Positions 19,156 to 28,784 of a stretch of DNA of 64,000 bases are shown piece after piece (positions within the stretch are counted from its first letter, which is position 1; the number at the start of each line of letters is the position of its first letter). A program made the position numbers and the translations under genes. The notes under the pieces are model-generated. The model searched no databases, was not told where the DNA came from, and saw nothing but the letters and a program-made list of their open reading frames with translations. Origin of the DNA: CBDBND01 sp965262665. Its GTDB lineage: Bacteria > Pseudomonadota > Alphaproteobacteria > Rhodospirillales > Rhodospirillaceae. The DNA lies in NCBI GenBank assembly GCA_965262665.1, contig CBDHFR010000002.1, positions 434,001 through 498,000 on the forward strand, given 5' to 3'.

Positions 19156-19455
19156 ATGTTGAATACTACCGACAAGATCATCAAACACAAAACTGGATTG
19201 CTGAATCTGGCCGAGGAACTGGGCAACGTGTCGAAGGCCTGCCAGGTCATGGGCATGTCGCGCGACACCTTTTACCGCTACAAGGCCGCGGTTGAGGAAG
19301 GCGGCGTCGAGGCCTTGTTCGAGCGCACCCGGCGCAAACCCAATCTTGCCAACCGCGTCGGTGAAGCCACCGAGCAGGCGGTGATCAAATCCGCGCTGGA
19401 GTTTCCGGCCTATGGTCAGGCCCGCACCTCCAACGAGCTGCGCAAGCAGGGTGGG
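19156..19455 (+). pseudogene. N-terminal fragment of an IS481-family transposase
   Basis: About 100 residues: a helix-turn-helix opening (LNLAEELGNVSKACQVMG), then SRDTFYRYKAAVEEGGVEAL, RKPNLANRVGEATEQAVI and FPAYGQARTSNELRKQG. This is the standard N-terminal third of IS481 transposases, which then continue with a DDE core. Here the frame runs straight into ISAs1 sequence instead, so the element was truncated by the next insertion or by recombination. The open frame across the junction (to 20400) is a chance fusion and not a real protein. Confidence 0.8.
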
Positions 19456-19457
19456 CG

Positions 19458-20339
19458 GCATCGCTCACCGGGCGCGGCGCGGACATCGTCGCCATCGACG
19501 GCAAGACGCTGCGGCGCTCCTATCAGGAAGGCGGCGCCAAAGCGCATCCACATGATCTCGGCGTGGAGCACACGTCAGAACCTGGTGCTTGGCCAAGCCA
19601 AGGTGGCTGATAAATCCAACGAGATCGTCGCTCTCCCGAAGCTGTTGGATCTGTTGACCATCAACGGCGCGACGGTGACCATCGACGCCATGGGCTGTCA
19701 GCGCAACATCGCCGCGAAGATCATCGACAAGGACGCCGACTATATCCTTGCCCTCAAGGGCAACCAGGGCAGCCTGCACGACGATACCAAGCTTTTCTTC
19801 ATCGAACAGATAGCATGCGGCTTTGCCGATACGGTTGTCAGCCACCACCAGACAGTGGAGAAGAGCCACGGCCGCATCGAAACCCGGACCACCACGGCGA
19901 CGAACGAAATCGCTTGGCTGAAGGAACGCCACCACTGGCCCGGGCCCGGGAGCATTGTTATGGTCGAAACCGTACGCGAGATCGGCATCCAACCCGGCGC
20001 CAAGGTCGAGCGCGAGACCCGCTTCTACATCCGCCTCCACCGCCGCCAAGGCCGATACCCTGAGCGCCGCCATCCGGGGCCATTGGAGCAGCGAGAACGG
20101 GCTGCACTGGGTCATGGACCTGCACTGGGTCATGGACATGGTCTTCCGCGACGACGAGTGCCGGGTCCGAAAGAACACTGCCCCGGCCAACTTCGCGGTC
20201 GTCAAACACATGGCGAGCAACCTCTTGCGCCAAGCCCCGGGCAAGGACAGTCTGCGTGTAAAACGACGCATCGCCGCCTGGGACGACGACTTCCTCGCAA
20301 GCCTTATCTCACGGTGAAACCATTCACCCGATTGCCCTG
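19458..20339 (+). pseudogene. ISAs1-family transposase remnant, 5' truncated
   Basis: Begins inside the transposase (DIVAIDGKTLRRSYQEGGAK), continues as HMISAWSTRQNLVLGQAK, TIDAMGCQRNIAAKI and LKGNQGSLHDDTK, and ends with AAIRGHWSSENGLHW, VFRDDECRVRKNTAPANF and DDDFLASLIS. At least two frameshifts are visible, near 19545 and 20030. The right terminal repeat TTCACCCGATTGCCCTG (20323-20339) is identical to that of the complete ISAs1 copy at 11.6-12.9 kb, but the proteins differ, so it is a related element and not the same one. It abuts the DUF455 N-terminal half directly. Confidence 0.85.
20102..20137. repeat. 18-bp tandem duplication in the ISAs1 remnant
   Basis: The unit CTGCACTGGGTCATGGAC occurs twice in succession, at 20102-20119 and 20120-20137. 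In frame it doubles the peptide LHWVMD, part of the conserved LHWVMDMVFRDDE block found once in the other ISAs1 copy. Being a multiple of three it does not change the frame. Confidence 0.95.
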
Positions 20340-20595
20340 CATTGAGTTCGATATGGGCGAGGGCATGAACAAGGGCAATACGGCCTTTTTGTCCCGTTGA
20401 TCGTCGCGGCATCTTATTTGGCGAAAGCAGAAGAGGGTGCTTAGGCCGGTTGGGACGTGCGGGTGACCTTGTGACAAGCCGTCTTTTTGCGACTGGGGGA
20501 ACTGGTAGCGCTGACAACTCAATTTTTCTCTTGGGGTCGGACTCCGTGAGCACGGCGTGGGCGCGCTCAAATACTGAAGTCTCAAGTGCGGTCAC
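20340..20595 (-). pseudogene. N-terminal fragment of the DUF455 ferritin-like gene
   Basis: Starts MTALETSVFERAHAVLTESD and reaches the conserved KGRIALVHALAHIELNA, the first metal-ligand helix of DUF455 proteins, where the terminal repeat of the ISAs1 remnant begins. The start overlaps the last codons of bcp by four bases, so the two were cotranscribed. The matching C-terminus lies at 17398-17616. Between the halves about 2.7 kb of mobile DNA replaces roughly 100 codons. The gene is certainly non-functional. Confidence 0.82.
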
Positions 20596-21056
20596 AGGTC
20601 CTTCGCGGCTTTCAAAACGTCTTCAACGTGGCCAGGGACTTTGACTTTGCGCCATTCCGCTTTTAGTCTCCCGTCTTCATCAATCAGGAACGTGGATCGT
20701 TCTATACCCATGTATTTTCTGCCGTACATATTCTTTTCTTTCCATACTTTGTACGCTGTACAGACCTTGCCATCTTCATCCGATGCCAATGTAAACGGCA
20801 GATCATATTTCGCCTTAAATTTATCATGGGAGCCGATGCTATCCTTTGATACGCCTATCACCGTCGCTTTGACTTTCTTGAAATTTGGTAGGGAATCACG
20901 GAAGCCGCAGGCCTCTTTCGTGCATCCGGGTGTGTCGTCCTTTGGATAAAAATAGAGAACGACTTTCTTACCCTTAAGATCCTTCAGGGCAATCGTCCCG
21001 CCGCCATCGGTAGGCATTTTGAAAGCTGGTGCGTTGTTGCTGGCTTTTATCGTCAT
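20592..21056 (-). CDS. bcp: Peroxiredoxin, Bcp/PrxQ type
   Basis: A protein of 154 residues with the thioredoxin-fold AhpC/TSA domain. The peroxidatic cysteine is in YPKDDTPGCTKEACGF; the second cysteine five residues later is the resolving one in many Bcp proteins. The conserved arginine is in MGIERSTFLID. It reduces hydrogen and organic peroxides in the cytoplasm using thioredoxin. The start has an AGAAAGAG site. It lies 15 bases downstream of glnE and overlaps the DUF455 gene by four bases, an order I recall from alphaproteobacteria. Confidence 0.93.
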   Translation of the reverse strand: MTIKASNNAPAFKMPTDGGGTIALKDLKGKKVVLYFYPKDDTPGCTKEACGFRDSLPNFKKVKATVIGVSKDSIGSHDKFKAKYDLPFTLASDEDGKVCTAYKVWKEKNMYGRKYMGIERSTFLIDEDGRLKAEWRKVKVPGHVEDVLKAAKDL

Positions 21057-21071
21057 TTTTCGCTCTTTCTA

Positions 21072-24056
21072 CTAACGCGAGTCGTTTGAGTTCACTGCCT
21101 TGATACCAATATCACGATTGAACACTCTCAAGACTTCATTGCTGGTGTCAACAAGTTGTCTGTTGATTTCTTCAAGTGTTGCGGCACCCGTCAGCTTCAA
21201 CAGCCGGGCTTCCAGACCCATCGGCATTGCGGATGGAAGTAAATTCTCTCCTAATGTTAAGCGTAAAATCCACAATAGATTAAACCGCAACACGAATGCG
21301 TCTCTAAGCGTGCGATAATCGTCTTGAGAAATACGATTACTTGCAACCAAGCGATCTAAGATATCGATGGATCTTGTGGGAAACCTACCTTGATCAAGAC
21401 CAGACCGCATAAGTGCGTGATACTGAAGTACAAAATCTGAATCCATCAAACCGCCGGGCATGCGCTTCAGATCGTTTTGATGTGAGCCGCCAAATTCCTT
21501 TTGTAATTTCTCCTGCATGTCTAAAACGGCTGTTTGTATGTCGCTCTTGACCCGCTCTTGGGTAAGGGTTTTGCTGATCACAGCCCCAACTTTTTGCCCC
21601 AGATCAGCAGTTGCGAACACCACTCGGGCACGGGTCAAAGCAAGGTGTTCCCAAACCCACGCGTCCGATTCATGATATTTTTCAAATGATTTCAGACTGC
21701 ACGCAAAGGGACCTTGGTCTCCCGATGGTCTGAGCCGCAGGTCGACCTCAAACAGTCTGCCTTCCGATGTCATCATGGAGAGTGCCGAAACAATTCTCTG
21801 GCTTAGGCGGATAAAATACGCGCTCGCCGGCAGTGAGCGGCTACCCCCTTGTGATGCGGCGGACTCGTCTGAGTCGTAAATGATTACCAAATCTAAGTCA
21901 GACGTTGGCATCATCTCGCAGGCGCCGAGTTTACCGTAGGCCAACACGGCCAATGAACTTTGTTCAACATGACCAAATTGCTCTGAAAATTCTTCACTTA
22001 CTGTTGGCACTAGAGATCGCAATACGGCTTCTGCTACATGAGTGAGCATCCCAGATCCTTCGAGAGGTGAGATGATGCCTCGCAAAACTTGTACGCCAAT
22101 TCGAAAGCGAAGATCATTGGTCCAGCCGACACACGCTACCAACTTCTCTTCGTAGTTAGCGTGGTGACCCAAACGGCTAATGAGTTCCTTTTCGAGGTTG
22201 GCTTGGTCGGGAACAGAATCAAAGAAGACAGGATCAAGAACGTAATCTATTCGATGTGTCGACGCTGTGAGGTAGTCGGCAAGGCTCGGTGCATCGCCCA
22301 TTATTTCTGCAACCAAGTCCAAAATTTCCGGATTAGAATAAAACACTGAGAACAGTTGGATTCCGGCAGGCAGTTTTTGCAATGATTGGTCAAATTTTAG
22401 AAATGCACGGTCCGGCTGAGCCGTTTTACCAAACGATTTAAGAAGAGTTGGAACAAGTTCCGTCAGTATTTGACGAGACCGGGTGCTCCTGGTCGCACGA
22501 TACCGACCATGGTGCCACGTTCTGATGATTTGAGAGACGGCTTCTGGATTAGAATAACCCATGCGCTCCAACGTCTTCAGTGTATCCGGGTCATGATCAG
22601 CCCCGGTGAAGACAAGGTTTCCATCAACAGTTAGATCGGGAGCGTCTTCAAAAAGGTCAGCATAGTGTCGCTCAACCATTGCCAAGTGATGTTCAACGGT
22701 TTCACAAAATAGATTTAACGATGCAAACCCACAAAACGAGGCCACCAGTGATGCTCTATCTGTGTCAGCCGGAATCACTTGAGTTTGTTCGTCATTGATC
22801 ATTTGAATGCGATGTTCCAAACGGCGCAGGAACTGGTACGACGTTTCCAGTTCCTTCTTGGCTGTTTCAGAAACAAGTTCGTCTTCAAAGAGTTGGTTTA
22901 AAGCGGTCAATGTTTGCGGGTCGCGGAGTATGGGATTACGTCCACCCCATATCAGTTGTTGAATTTGAACAAAAAATTCAATTTCCCGTATTCCGCCCCG
23001 ACCCGTCTTAATGTCATGACCAAGGATATTGATATGACGGCCGCCTTTGGCCGCGTAGATTTGGCGTTTGATCGAATGTATATCCTGAATGGCGTAGAAA
23101 TCTAAGGACTTACGCCAAACAAAAGGAATCAGTTCAGATAAGAATTTGCGCGCGACGTCGCTGTCACCAGCAACATAACGTGCTTTGATCAAGGCTGAAC
23201 GTTCCCAGTTTTGACCCCAACTTTCGTAATACAACTCAGCGGATGCCGTTGATACGGCGAGTGCAGTGGATGAAGGGCCTGGCCTCAATCGCAAGTCGGT
23301 CCGGAATACATAACCGTCCGCAGTTCTCTCTTCTAAGATCTTTACAAGGGCCTTTGCGACTTTAATTGCAAATTCTTGCGGAGATTTGCTACCTGTATAA
23401 GGGATAGCTTCACTATCAAACAGAACCATCAGATCAATGTCAGAAGAATAGTTCAATTCTTCAGCACCGAGTTTGCCAAGTGCAAGAATAAAAATACCGC
23501 ATTCATGCGATAGGCGATCCGGTGACTGCGAGTCAATATTTCCCGCATCTGCCTCAGACCGCAAAACAGCATTCAGTGCCGCCTCAATGCAGAAATCGGC
23601 AAATGAAGATAAATGCCCTGTAACGTCTTCCAGAGCCCAAAGTCCCACTATGTCATATACAGCGATGTAGAGTGACGCCCGCTCCTTGTAGAAACGGAGG
23701 CATTTCATGAGTTTGCTGCGGTCTGAAGCGGCAGCCTCTGCGCCTGATCTCAGATCTTTCAGTAATTCACTCCAAACTGTATCTGGATCCAAATGTGCCA
23801 AGCTTTCAACGCATTGTGGATGCCTAATAACGGACCTCGATAAATACGGACTATGACCAAATAGGCAGTCTAGGACTTCAGAAACGGGAAACACCCCAAT
23901 ACGGGTCGTGTTATCATTGATATCGAGACTAATTTGAGGAATTGCATGACTGAGCCATTGGTCTCTAAACCTATTCAGTTGTTCAGTATCAAAAGGCTTG
24001 GAGATCAAAGGTGAATCGGGTTGCAGAGCATATTGACTTGAATCTCGATCTGTCAT
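21072..24056 (-). CDS. glnE: Bifunctional glutamine synthetase adenylyltransferase/deadenylylase
   Basis: A protein of 994 residues with two nucleotidyltransferase domains, each with the G-K-L-G...SD.DL signature: LGKLGAEELNYSSDIDLMVL in the first (deadenylylating) half and YGKLGACEMMPTSDLDLVI in the second (adenylylating) half. Each is followed by a helical glutamate-ammonia ligase adenylyltransferase-type domain. RLRPGPSS and LRLRPSGDQG are the matching arginine blocks. It adjusts glutamine synthetase activity in response to PII proteins. Cotranscription with bcp is likely. Confidence 0.95.
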   Translation of the reverse strand: MTDRDSSQYALQPDSPLISKPFDTEQLNRFRDQWLSHAIPQISLDINDNTTRIGVFPVSEVLDCLFGHSPYLSRSVIRHPQCVESLAHLDPDTVWSELLKDLRSGAEAAASDRSKLMKCLRFYKERASLYIAVYDIVGLWALEDVTGHLSSFADFCIEAALNAVLRSEADAGNIDSQSPDRLSHECGIFILALGKLGAEELNYSSDIDLMVLFDSEAIPYTGSKSPQEFAIKVAKALVKILEERTADGYVFRTDLRLRPGPSSTALAVSTASAELYYESWGQNWERSALIKARYVAGDSDVARKFLSELIPFVWRKSLDFYAIQDIHSIKRQIYAAKGGRHINILGHDIKTGRGGIREIEFFVQIQQLIWGGRNPILRDPQTLTALNQLFEDELVSETAKKELETSYQFLRRLEHRIQMINDEQTQVIPADTDRASLVASFCGFASLNLFCETVEHHLAMVERHYADLFEDAPDLTVDGNLVFTGADHDPDTLKTLERMGYSNPEAVSQIIRTWHHGRYRATRSTRSRQILTELVPTLLKSFGKTAQPDRAFLKFDQSLQKLPAGIQLFSVFYSNPEILDLVAEIMGDAPSLADYLTASTHRIDYVLDPVFFDSVPDQANLEKELISRLGHHANYEEKLVACVGWTNDLRFRIGVQVLRGIISPLEGSGMLTHVAEAVLRSLVPTVSEEFSEQFGHVEQSSLAVLAYGKLGACEMMPTSDLDLVIIYDSDESAASQGGSRSLPASAYFIRLSQRIVSALSMMTSEGRLFEVDLRLRPSGDQGPFACSLKSFEKYHESDAWVWEHLALTRARVVFATADLGQKVGAVISKTLTQERVKSDIQTAVLDMQEKLQKEFGGSHQNDLKRMPGGLMDSDFVLQYHALMRSGLDQGRFPTRSIDILDRLVASNRISQDDYRTLRDAFVLRFNLLWILRLTLGENLLPSAMPMGLEARLLKLTGAATLEEINRQLVDTSNEVLRVFNRDIGIKAVNSNDSR

Positions 24057-24139
24057 GGCTCTATCTGACCCACTTGGTTGCGTTTACCGTGCAGCACAAA
24101 GGTAACCTTATTTTCAGTCTATTTAAGTATTGAAAATGT

Positions 24140-27100
24140 TTGATCGATCAACAATCAATATTCGATCAATGGGAGTTGAGATTGGTTCACGGCGCTGTAC
24201 ATAGCCTCATCAGATTAATCGGGGCACTCATCACGGTCTTCGTCTTAGGTCTGGCAATCGTGACCTGGCGGTTGTCTGACGGTCCAATTTCAGTTGATTT
24301 TCTAGCTCCTTACGTCGCTGACTCAATTAGTGTTGAAGGGCAAGTCCAATTCGGAATTAGAAGTGCTGTCATTGCCTGGGAGGGTTGGCAAGATAGTCCA
24401 GAAATTAGAATCCTTGATATCACTGCAACCGATACCGAAGGGCAAATTGTTGCTGTATTTCCAGAAATGACGGTTCGCCTGAGTATGATTTCTATTCTTG
24501 AAGGAACGCCGGCCCCACAAGAACTCATATTAACAAGTCCCGTTATTCAATTAACACGAACCACCGAAGGCAAACTATTATTTCTGTTGGATCCCGAACA
24601 AGCGCCAAATCAATATCTAATTGATGCACCATCTCCGCCACGAATTGAATCGGAGGCTAATAATTCGGCCAATTTGCTTCTGGAGGTCGTCGTTAAAGCC
24701 TTGGTAGCCCCCGGCGGCTCAACGAATCTACCGGGATACCTTGAACAAGCCACCATTCGGGATGCAACTGTCATCTTTACAGACGAAGCATCAGGAACGG
24801 AGTGGCTCGTACCTTCAGGAAATATAGAACTCCAGCGTGATCGCGTTGGCCTCCGCCTGAATGCTGATTTGCCCTACATGAACGAGAATGTAAATTCGTC
24901 AGTCAATTTGAACGGGACGTATAGATCTGAAAAACAAGATCTTTCTTTAGCTCTCAGTTTTAATGACGTCAGACCTTCCTCCTTTTCAACCCTGATACCC
25001 CAAATTTCCTTGTTAGCAGGCGCAGAACTAGAAGTTAGTGGAACCCTAGCCGTTGACCTGTCACTCTTGAACGCCACAGCAATAGTTGAGTTCGCACAGA
25101 TTAAAGTTGAAGACGGTCACGGATATATAAATTTACCGCCTCCCATCGATAGGCAATATCCCGTCAGACGTTTCGCTCTAGATGGTAGAAGTGAAGGAAA
25201 TCTTGATTCTGTTGTTATTGAATCCATGGTCTTAGAGTTGGATGAGCCAGACGATTCAGGACCGGTCATACAACTCAATGTCAACGGCTCGGATCTTCGC
25301 GCCTCTCCAAGAATGGCCGCTGAAATTAGCATCAATGAAATCGGTATTGATGTGCTTGGAAAGTATTGGCCCGAAGGCATCAAACCGAATACCAGAGATT
25401 GGATCGCCAATAATTTAGACAATGGAAAAATTTCCAACGCGACTTTCGACATCAATCTACAAGGTGAGGATTTCGGAAAACTCAACGTCACGGAATTTGA
25501 GGGCAAGGCACAGCTGTCAGATATCGATGTCACCTATATTCGCCAAATGCCGCCGGTCATCGATACTTCAGGGACCCTCAATCTCGGTTTGAGTGAAGTT
25601 ATCATAGAACTTGATGGTGGCCGGGTAGCCCAGTTGTCCACGGGTGGACAGTTGGGGATTCAGTCAGGGCGCGTTCGGTTACACGGATTGGATACTGAGT
25701 CCCATATGGCTGATATCGATCTAAGGATAGATGGCCAATTGAGGGACGCTATCGCGCTAATTGATGAAGAGCCGCTCCGCTATAGCTCAGCACTTGGTAT
25801 TTCACCTGATGCCACGTCGGGTGACGTTCAGATATTGCTTGGTATCGATTTTCCGTTGATCCAACAGCTGTCGCTCAGCGAAATTCTCATTTCAGCGCAA
25901 GCTTCAATGGAATCAACAGGAATTACAGATGCGGCTTTTGGTTTGAATTTAGAATCCGGTCAATTCACCTTAAATCTCGATAATTTTGGTATGAACGTCA
26001 TTGGTACGGCGGCGATTGGTGGCATTCGGACGGGCCTGGCTTGGCGCGAGAATTTCACCGAAAACAGTAAATTTTTACGGCAATACGCGGTAGATGCCGT
26101 CATAGAAAACGAGCAGAGACCTTTGGTCGGGCTTGGTCAGTTCTTTTTTAAACCACCCTATGTTGACGGTCCGTTGAGAATGGAGGCCATTCAAACAGTT
26201 TATAGCGATGGCATGGCTGATCTCGTTTTGGAAGCCGATATGAAAAATGCCACTCTATCTGTTCCGCAATTGAATTGGACTAAACCAGCTGGTGTAGATG
26301 CTTTGTTCGCCGCTGGTCTTAAATTGAAAGATGATCAACTTTTCTCCGTCGATAATTTTTCCGCGACATCGGCTGAAACGTCGCTCAATGTAAATGGACA
26401 AGTAGCTTTTAATGAGTCTGGTGACTTAGATACGTTCATATTGGATCAGAGTTCTATAGGAAACAGCCAGTTTTCAGTAAACGTCGTTAGGGATTCAGAC
26501 GATATATTGGATATTTCAGTTGAGGGCGAAGTGTTAGATGGGACGACTTTTTGGCCGTCTTTAAGACAGAGCGATCAGACCCGAAGTTTCCAAGATCAAG
26601 AACAAAGCGGGGGCCGTCTCCCATTTCGATTCAAAGGCAAACTCGATCGCGTTTTGTTGTCATCCAAAGGCGATATTCAATACGTTGAGGCGGAAATCAT
26701 TCAAGAAACCTCCGGTTTATCCCACATAGCCGTTAAGGGCATGGTTAGTGACAAAGATAGTTTTGAACTGTCAATGAAACCTGATGAAGAACGCCGTTCA
26801 TATACAGCCGTCAGCGGCAACGGAGGTGCGGTACTACGTGCATTGGGGTTAGGCGACGACTTTGTTGAAGGTGAACTGAAAGTGACAGGATTCGTTCAAG
26901 AATCGGGCGCTGTCGACGGAACGCTAAACATAAAATCCTTTAAGATCGTTGATGCGCCTCTGCTGGCTCGTCTCTTATCTGTGGCCTCACTCACAGGGAT
27001 CGTTGATGAATTACAAGGAACCGGAATTTCTTTTTCTGAGCTCAATGTGCCATTCACATTTTATGAAAATAACTTTTCTGTTCGTGACGGAGCAATGTAC

Positions 27101-27433
27101 GGCGCTTCGTTAGGGTTAACGGCGAAAGGAGAATACAACATCAGTCAGAACACGCTTGAAGGTGAGGGTACATTGATACCTGCTTACGCTGTGAACAGTG
27201 CTTTCGGATCAATTCCAATTCTCGGTCCAATATTGACGGGTGGCGAAGAAAGTGGCGGCGTTTTTGCCGCTACCTATGCTATGCGGGGCAATCCCGAAGG
27301 GGGCGAAATAACGGTCAATCCACTGGCTACCCTCACACCTGGCTTCTTGCGCCAGATATTTAGAATATTTGATCCGCCTCGGACCGAGCCCCGTCCCGAT
27401 GAAATTTCGAAGTCCGATGCAGCGACAAATTAA
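24140..27433 (+). CDS. Large AsmA/YhdP-family envelope protein
   Basis: About 1097 residues. One N-terminal membrane segment (residues about 24-45) is followed by a long region of short beta-strands with alternating hydrophobic residues, as in DUF3971 and AsmA2-type proteins. The C-terminal portion (FKIVDAPLLARLLSVASLTGIVDELQG, then GEYNISQNTLEGEGTLIP) is the conserved AsmA-like end. YhdP/TamB-class proteins form periplasmic bridges that move lipid toward the outer membrane. The start is uncertain: 24140 is a TTG with little ribosome site, and no ATG in this frame lies near it. It is divergent from glnE. Confidence 0.8.
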   Translation: MIDQQSIFDQWELRLVHGAVHSLIRLIGALITVFVLGLAIVTWRLSDGPISVDFLAPYVADSISVEGQVQFGIRSAVIAWEGWQDSPEIRILDITATDTEGQIVAVFPEMTVRLSMISILEGTPAPQELILTSPVIQLTRTTEGKLLFLLDPEQAPNQYLIDAPSPPRIESEANNSANLLLEVVVKALVAPGGSTNLPGYLEQATIRDATVIFTDEASGTEWLVPSGNIELQRDRVGLRLNADLPYMNENVNSSVNLNGTYRSEKQDLSLALSFNDVRPSSFSTLIPQISLLAGAELEVSGTLAVDLSLLNATAIVEFAQIKVEDGHGYINLPPPIDRQYPVRRFALDGRSEGNLDSVVIESMVLELDEPDDSGPVIQLNVNGSDLRASPRMAAEISINEIGIDVLGKYWPEGIKPNTRDWIANNLDNGKISNATFDINLQGEDFGKLNVTEFEGKAQLSDIDVTYIRQMPPVIDTSGTLNLGLSEVIIELDGGRVAQLSTGGQLGIQSGRVRLHGLDTESHMADIDLRIDGQLRDAIALIDEEPLRYSSALGISPDATSGDVQILLGIDFPLIQQLSLSEILISAQASMESTGITDAAFGLNLESGQFTLNLDNFGMNVIGTAAIGGIRTGLAWRENFTENSKFLRQYAVDAVIENEQRPLVGLGQFFFKPPYVDGPLRMEAIQTVYSDGMADLVLEADMKNATLSVPQLNWTKPAGVDALFAAGLKLKDDQLFSVDNFSATSAETSLNVNGQVAFNESGDLDTFILDQSSIGNSQFSVNVVRDSDDILDISVEGEVLDGTTFWPSLRQSDQTRSFQDQEQSGGRLPFRFKGKLDRVLLSSKGDIQYVEAEIIQETSGLSHIAVKGMVSDKDSFELSMKPDEERRSYTAVSGNGGAVLRALGLGDDFVEGELKVTGFVQESGAVDGTLNIKSFKIVDAPLLARLLSVASLTGIVDELQGTGISFSELNVPFTFYENNFSVRDGAMYGASLGLTAKGEYNISQNTLEGEGTLIPAYAVNSAFGSIPILGPILTGGEESGGVFAATYAMRGNPEGGEITVNPLATLTPGFLRQIFRIFDPPRTEPRPDEISKSDAATN

Positions 27434-27474
27434 AGGGTAAGTACGATGCTAACCCACGCATTGAAAACGTACTA

Positions 27475-28734
27475 CTAGACCTCAACAATTACGGCATGGC
27501 GCTTTTTTCCGGCTGACAATTTTGCTTCTCCGTCTTTCAAGTCAGATGCCTTAAGAACGTATGACTCGTCATCAATGCGGTCATCGTTGAGTTTCGCACC
27601 GCCACCACGGATGAGCCGGCGGGCCTCCCCCTTGCTTTCGCACAGTTCTGCTTTGTTCAACAGATCAACAAGTGGCACGCCTTTACTCAGATCTTGTGAT
27701 GAGACTTCGATGCGAGGTAAGTCGCCACCTAAACCGCCGGCCTCAAACGTACTTTCTGCCGTACTAAGAGCTTGGGTCGCGGCATCATCGCCGTGCAACA
27801 AACGGGTTGCTTTAAAAGCCAAGGTTTTCTTGGCATCGTTTATTTCTCCGCCTTTAAGTGTGGATAACCGTTCGGTCTCATCCAATGGAAGTTCTGTAAA
27901 CAGCTTCAGAAATCGGCCGACATCAGGATCTTCTGTATTGCGCCAAAACTGAAAGTATTCATATGGGGCGAGGCGCTCTGCATTGAGCCAAACGGAGCCA
28001 CTGGCCGTCTTACCCATTTTTGCGCCGGACGAATTGGTGATTAACGGGCAGGTCAAACCAAAGAGTTCCGCATCAGCCATGCGACGGCCAAGATCAACTC
28101 CATTAACTATATTGCCCCACTGATCTGAACCACCAATTTGCAGGCGACAATCGTGCCTTTTGTATAGCTCTACGAAGTCATAGGACTGAAGCACCATGTA
28201 GTTGAATTCTAGGAATGTTAGCGGTTGCTCCCTTTCTAGTCTGAGTTTGACACTATCCATGGTGAGCATGCGGTTAATCGTGAAATGCCGACCGATGTCA
28301 CGAAGAAAGGAGATGTAGTCAAGGGATTCTAACCAATCCGCATTGTTCATGAGAATGGCATCATGCGGACCATCACCAAAATTCAAGAACTTTTCAAAAG
28401 TATTTTGAATTTTTGCAATATTGTCTTCAATGGTCTTATTGTCCAAGAGTTGACGCGTGTCGTCCTTGCCAGACGGATCACCAACCTTGGTTGTCCCACC
28501 CCCAATTAAGGCGATTGGACGGTGTCCTGTCTTTTGAACCCATCGAAGCATCATGATTGTCAGCAGATTGCCGATATGGAGGCTATCTCCAGTCGCATCA
28601 TATCCGCAGTACGCTGTGACGACTTGGTTGGCAGCCATGTCGTCCAATTTTTCCGTATCCGTACATTGATACAAAAACCCGCGAGACTGAAGGATTTCAA
28701 TTAGGTCTGATTTGGGAGTTGACGCCGTGGCCAT
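27475..28734 (-). CDS. tyrS: Tyrosyl-tRNA synthetase
   Basis: The start at 28734 (MATASTPKSDLIEILQSRGF) fits the family and has GGAAA upstream; the longer frame to 28845 has no homology. The Rossmann catalytic domain shows YDATGDSLHIGNLL (HIGH motif) and AKMGKTASG (KMSKS variant usual in TyrRS). The tyrosine-binding part is QSYDFVELYKRHDCRLQIGG, ending in SDQWGNI. The C-terminal S4 RNA-binding segment reads SKGEARRLIRGGG. 419 residues. It charges tRNA-Tyr in the cytoplasm. Divergent from anmK. Confidence 0.95.
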   Translation of the reverse strand: MATASTPKSDLIEILQSRGFLYQCTDTEKLDDMAANQVVTAYCGYDATGDSLHIGNLLTIMMLRWVQKTGHRPIALIGGGTTKVGDPSGKDDTRQLLDNKTIEDNIAKIQNTFEKFLNFGDGPHDAILMNNADWLESLDYISFLRDIGRHFTINRMLTMDSVKLRLEREQPLTFLEFNYMVLQSYDFVELYKRHDCRLQIGGSDQWGNIVNGVDLGRRMADAELFGLTCPLITNSSGAKMGKTASGSVWLNAERLAPYEYFQFWRNTEDPDVGRFLKLFTELPLDETERLSTLKGGEINDAKKTLAFKATRLLHGDDAATQALSTAESTFEAGGLGGDLPRIEVSSQDLSKGVPLVDLLNKAELCESKGEARRLIRGGGAKLNDDRIDDESYVLKASDLKDGEAKLSAGKKRHAVIVEV

Positions 28735-28784
28735 CAAAGTATTTCCGGTAATAAAATCAAACGTGTAGGCTAGGTCAGGGACGT

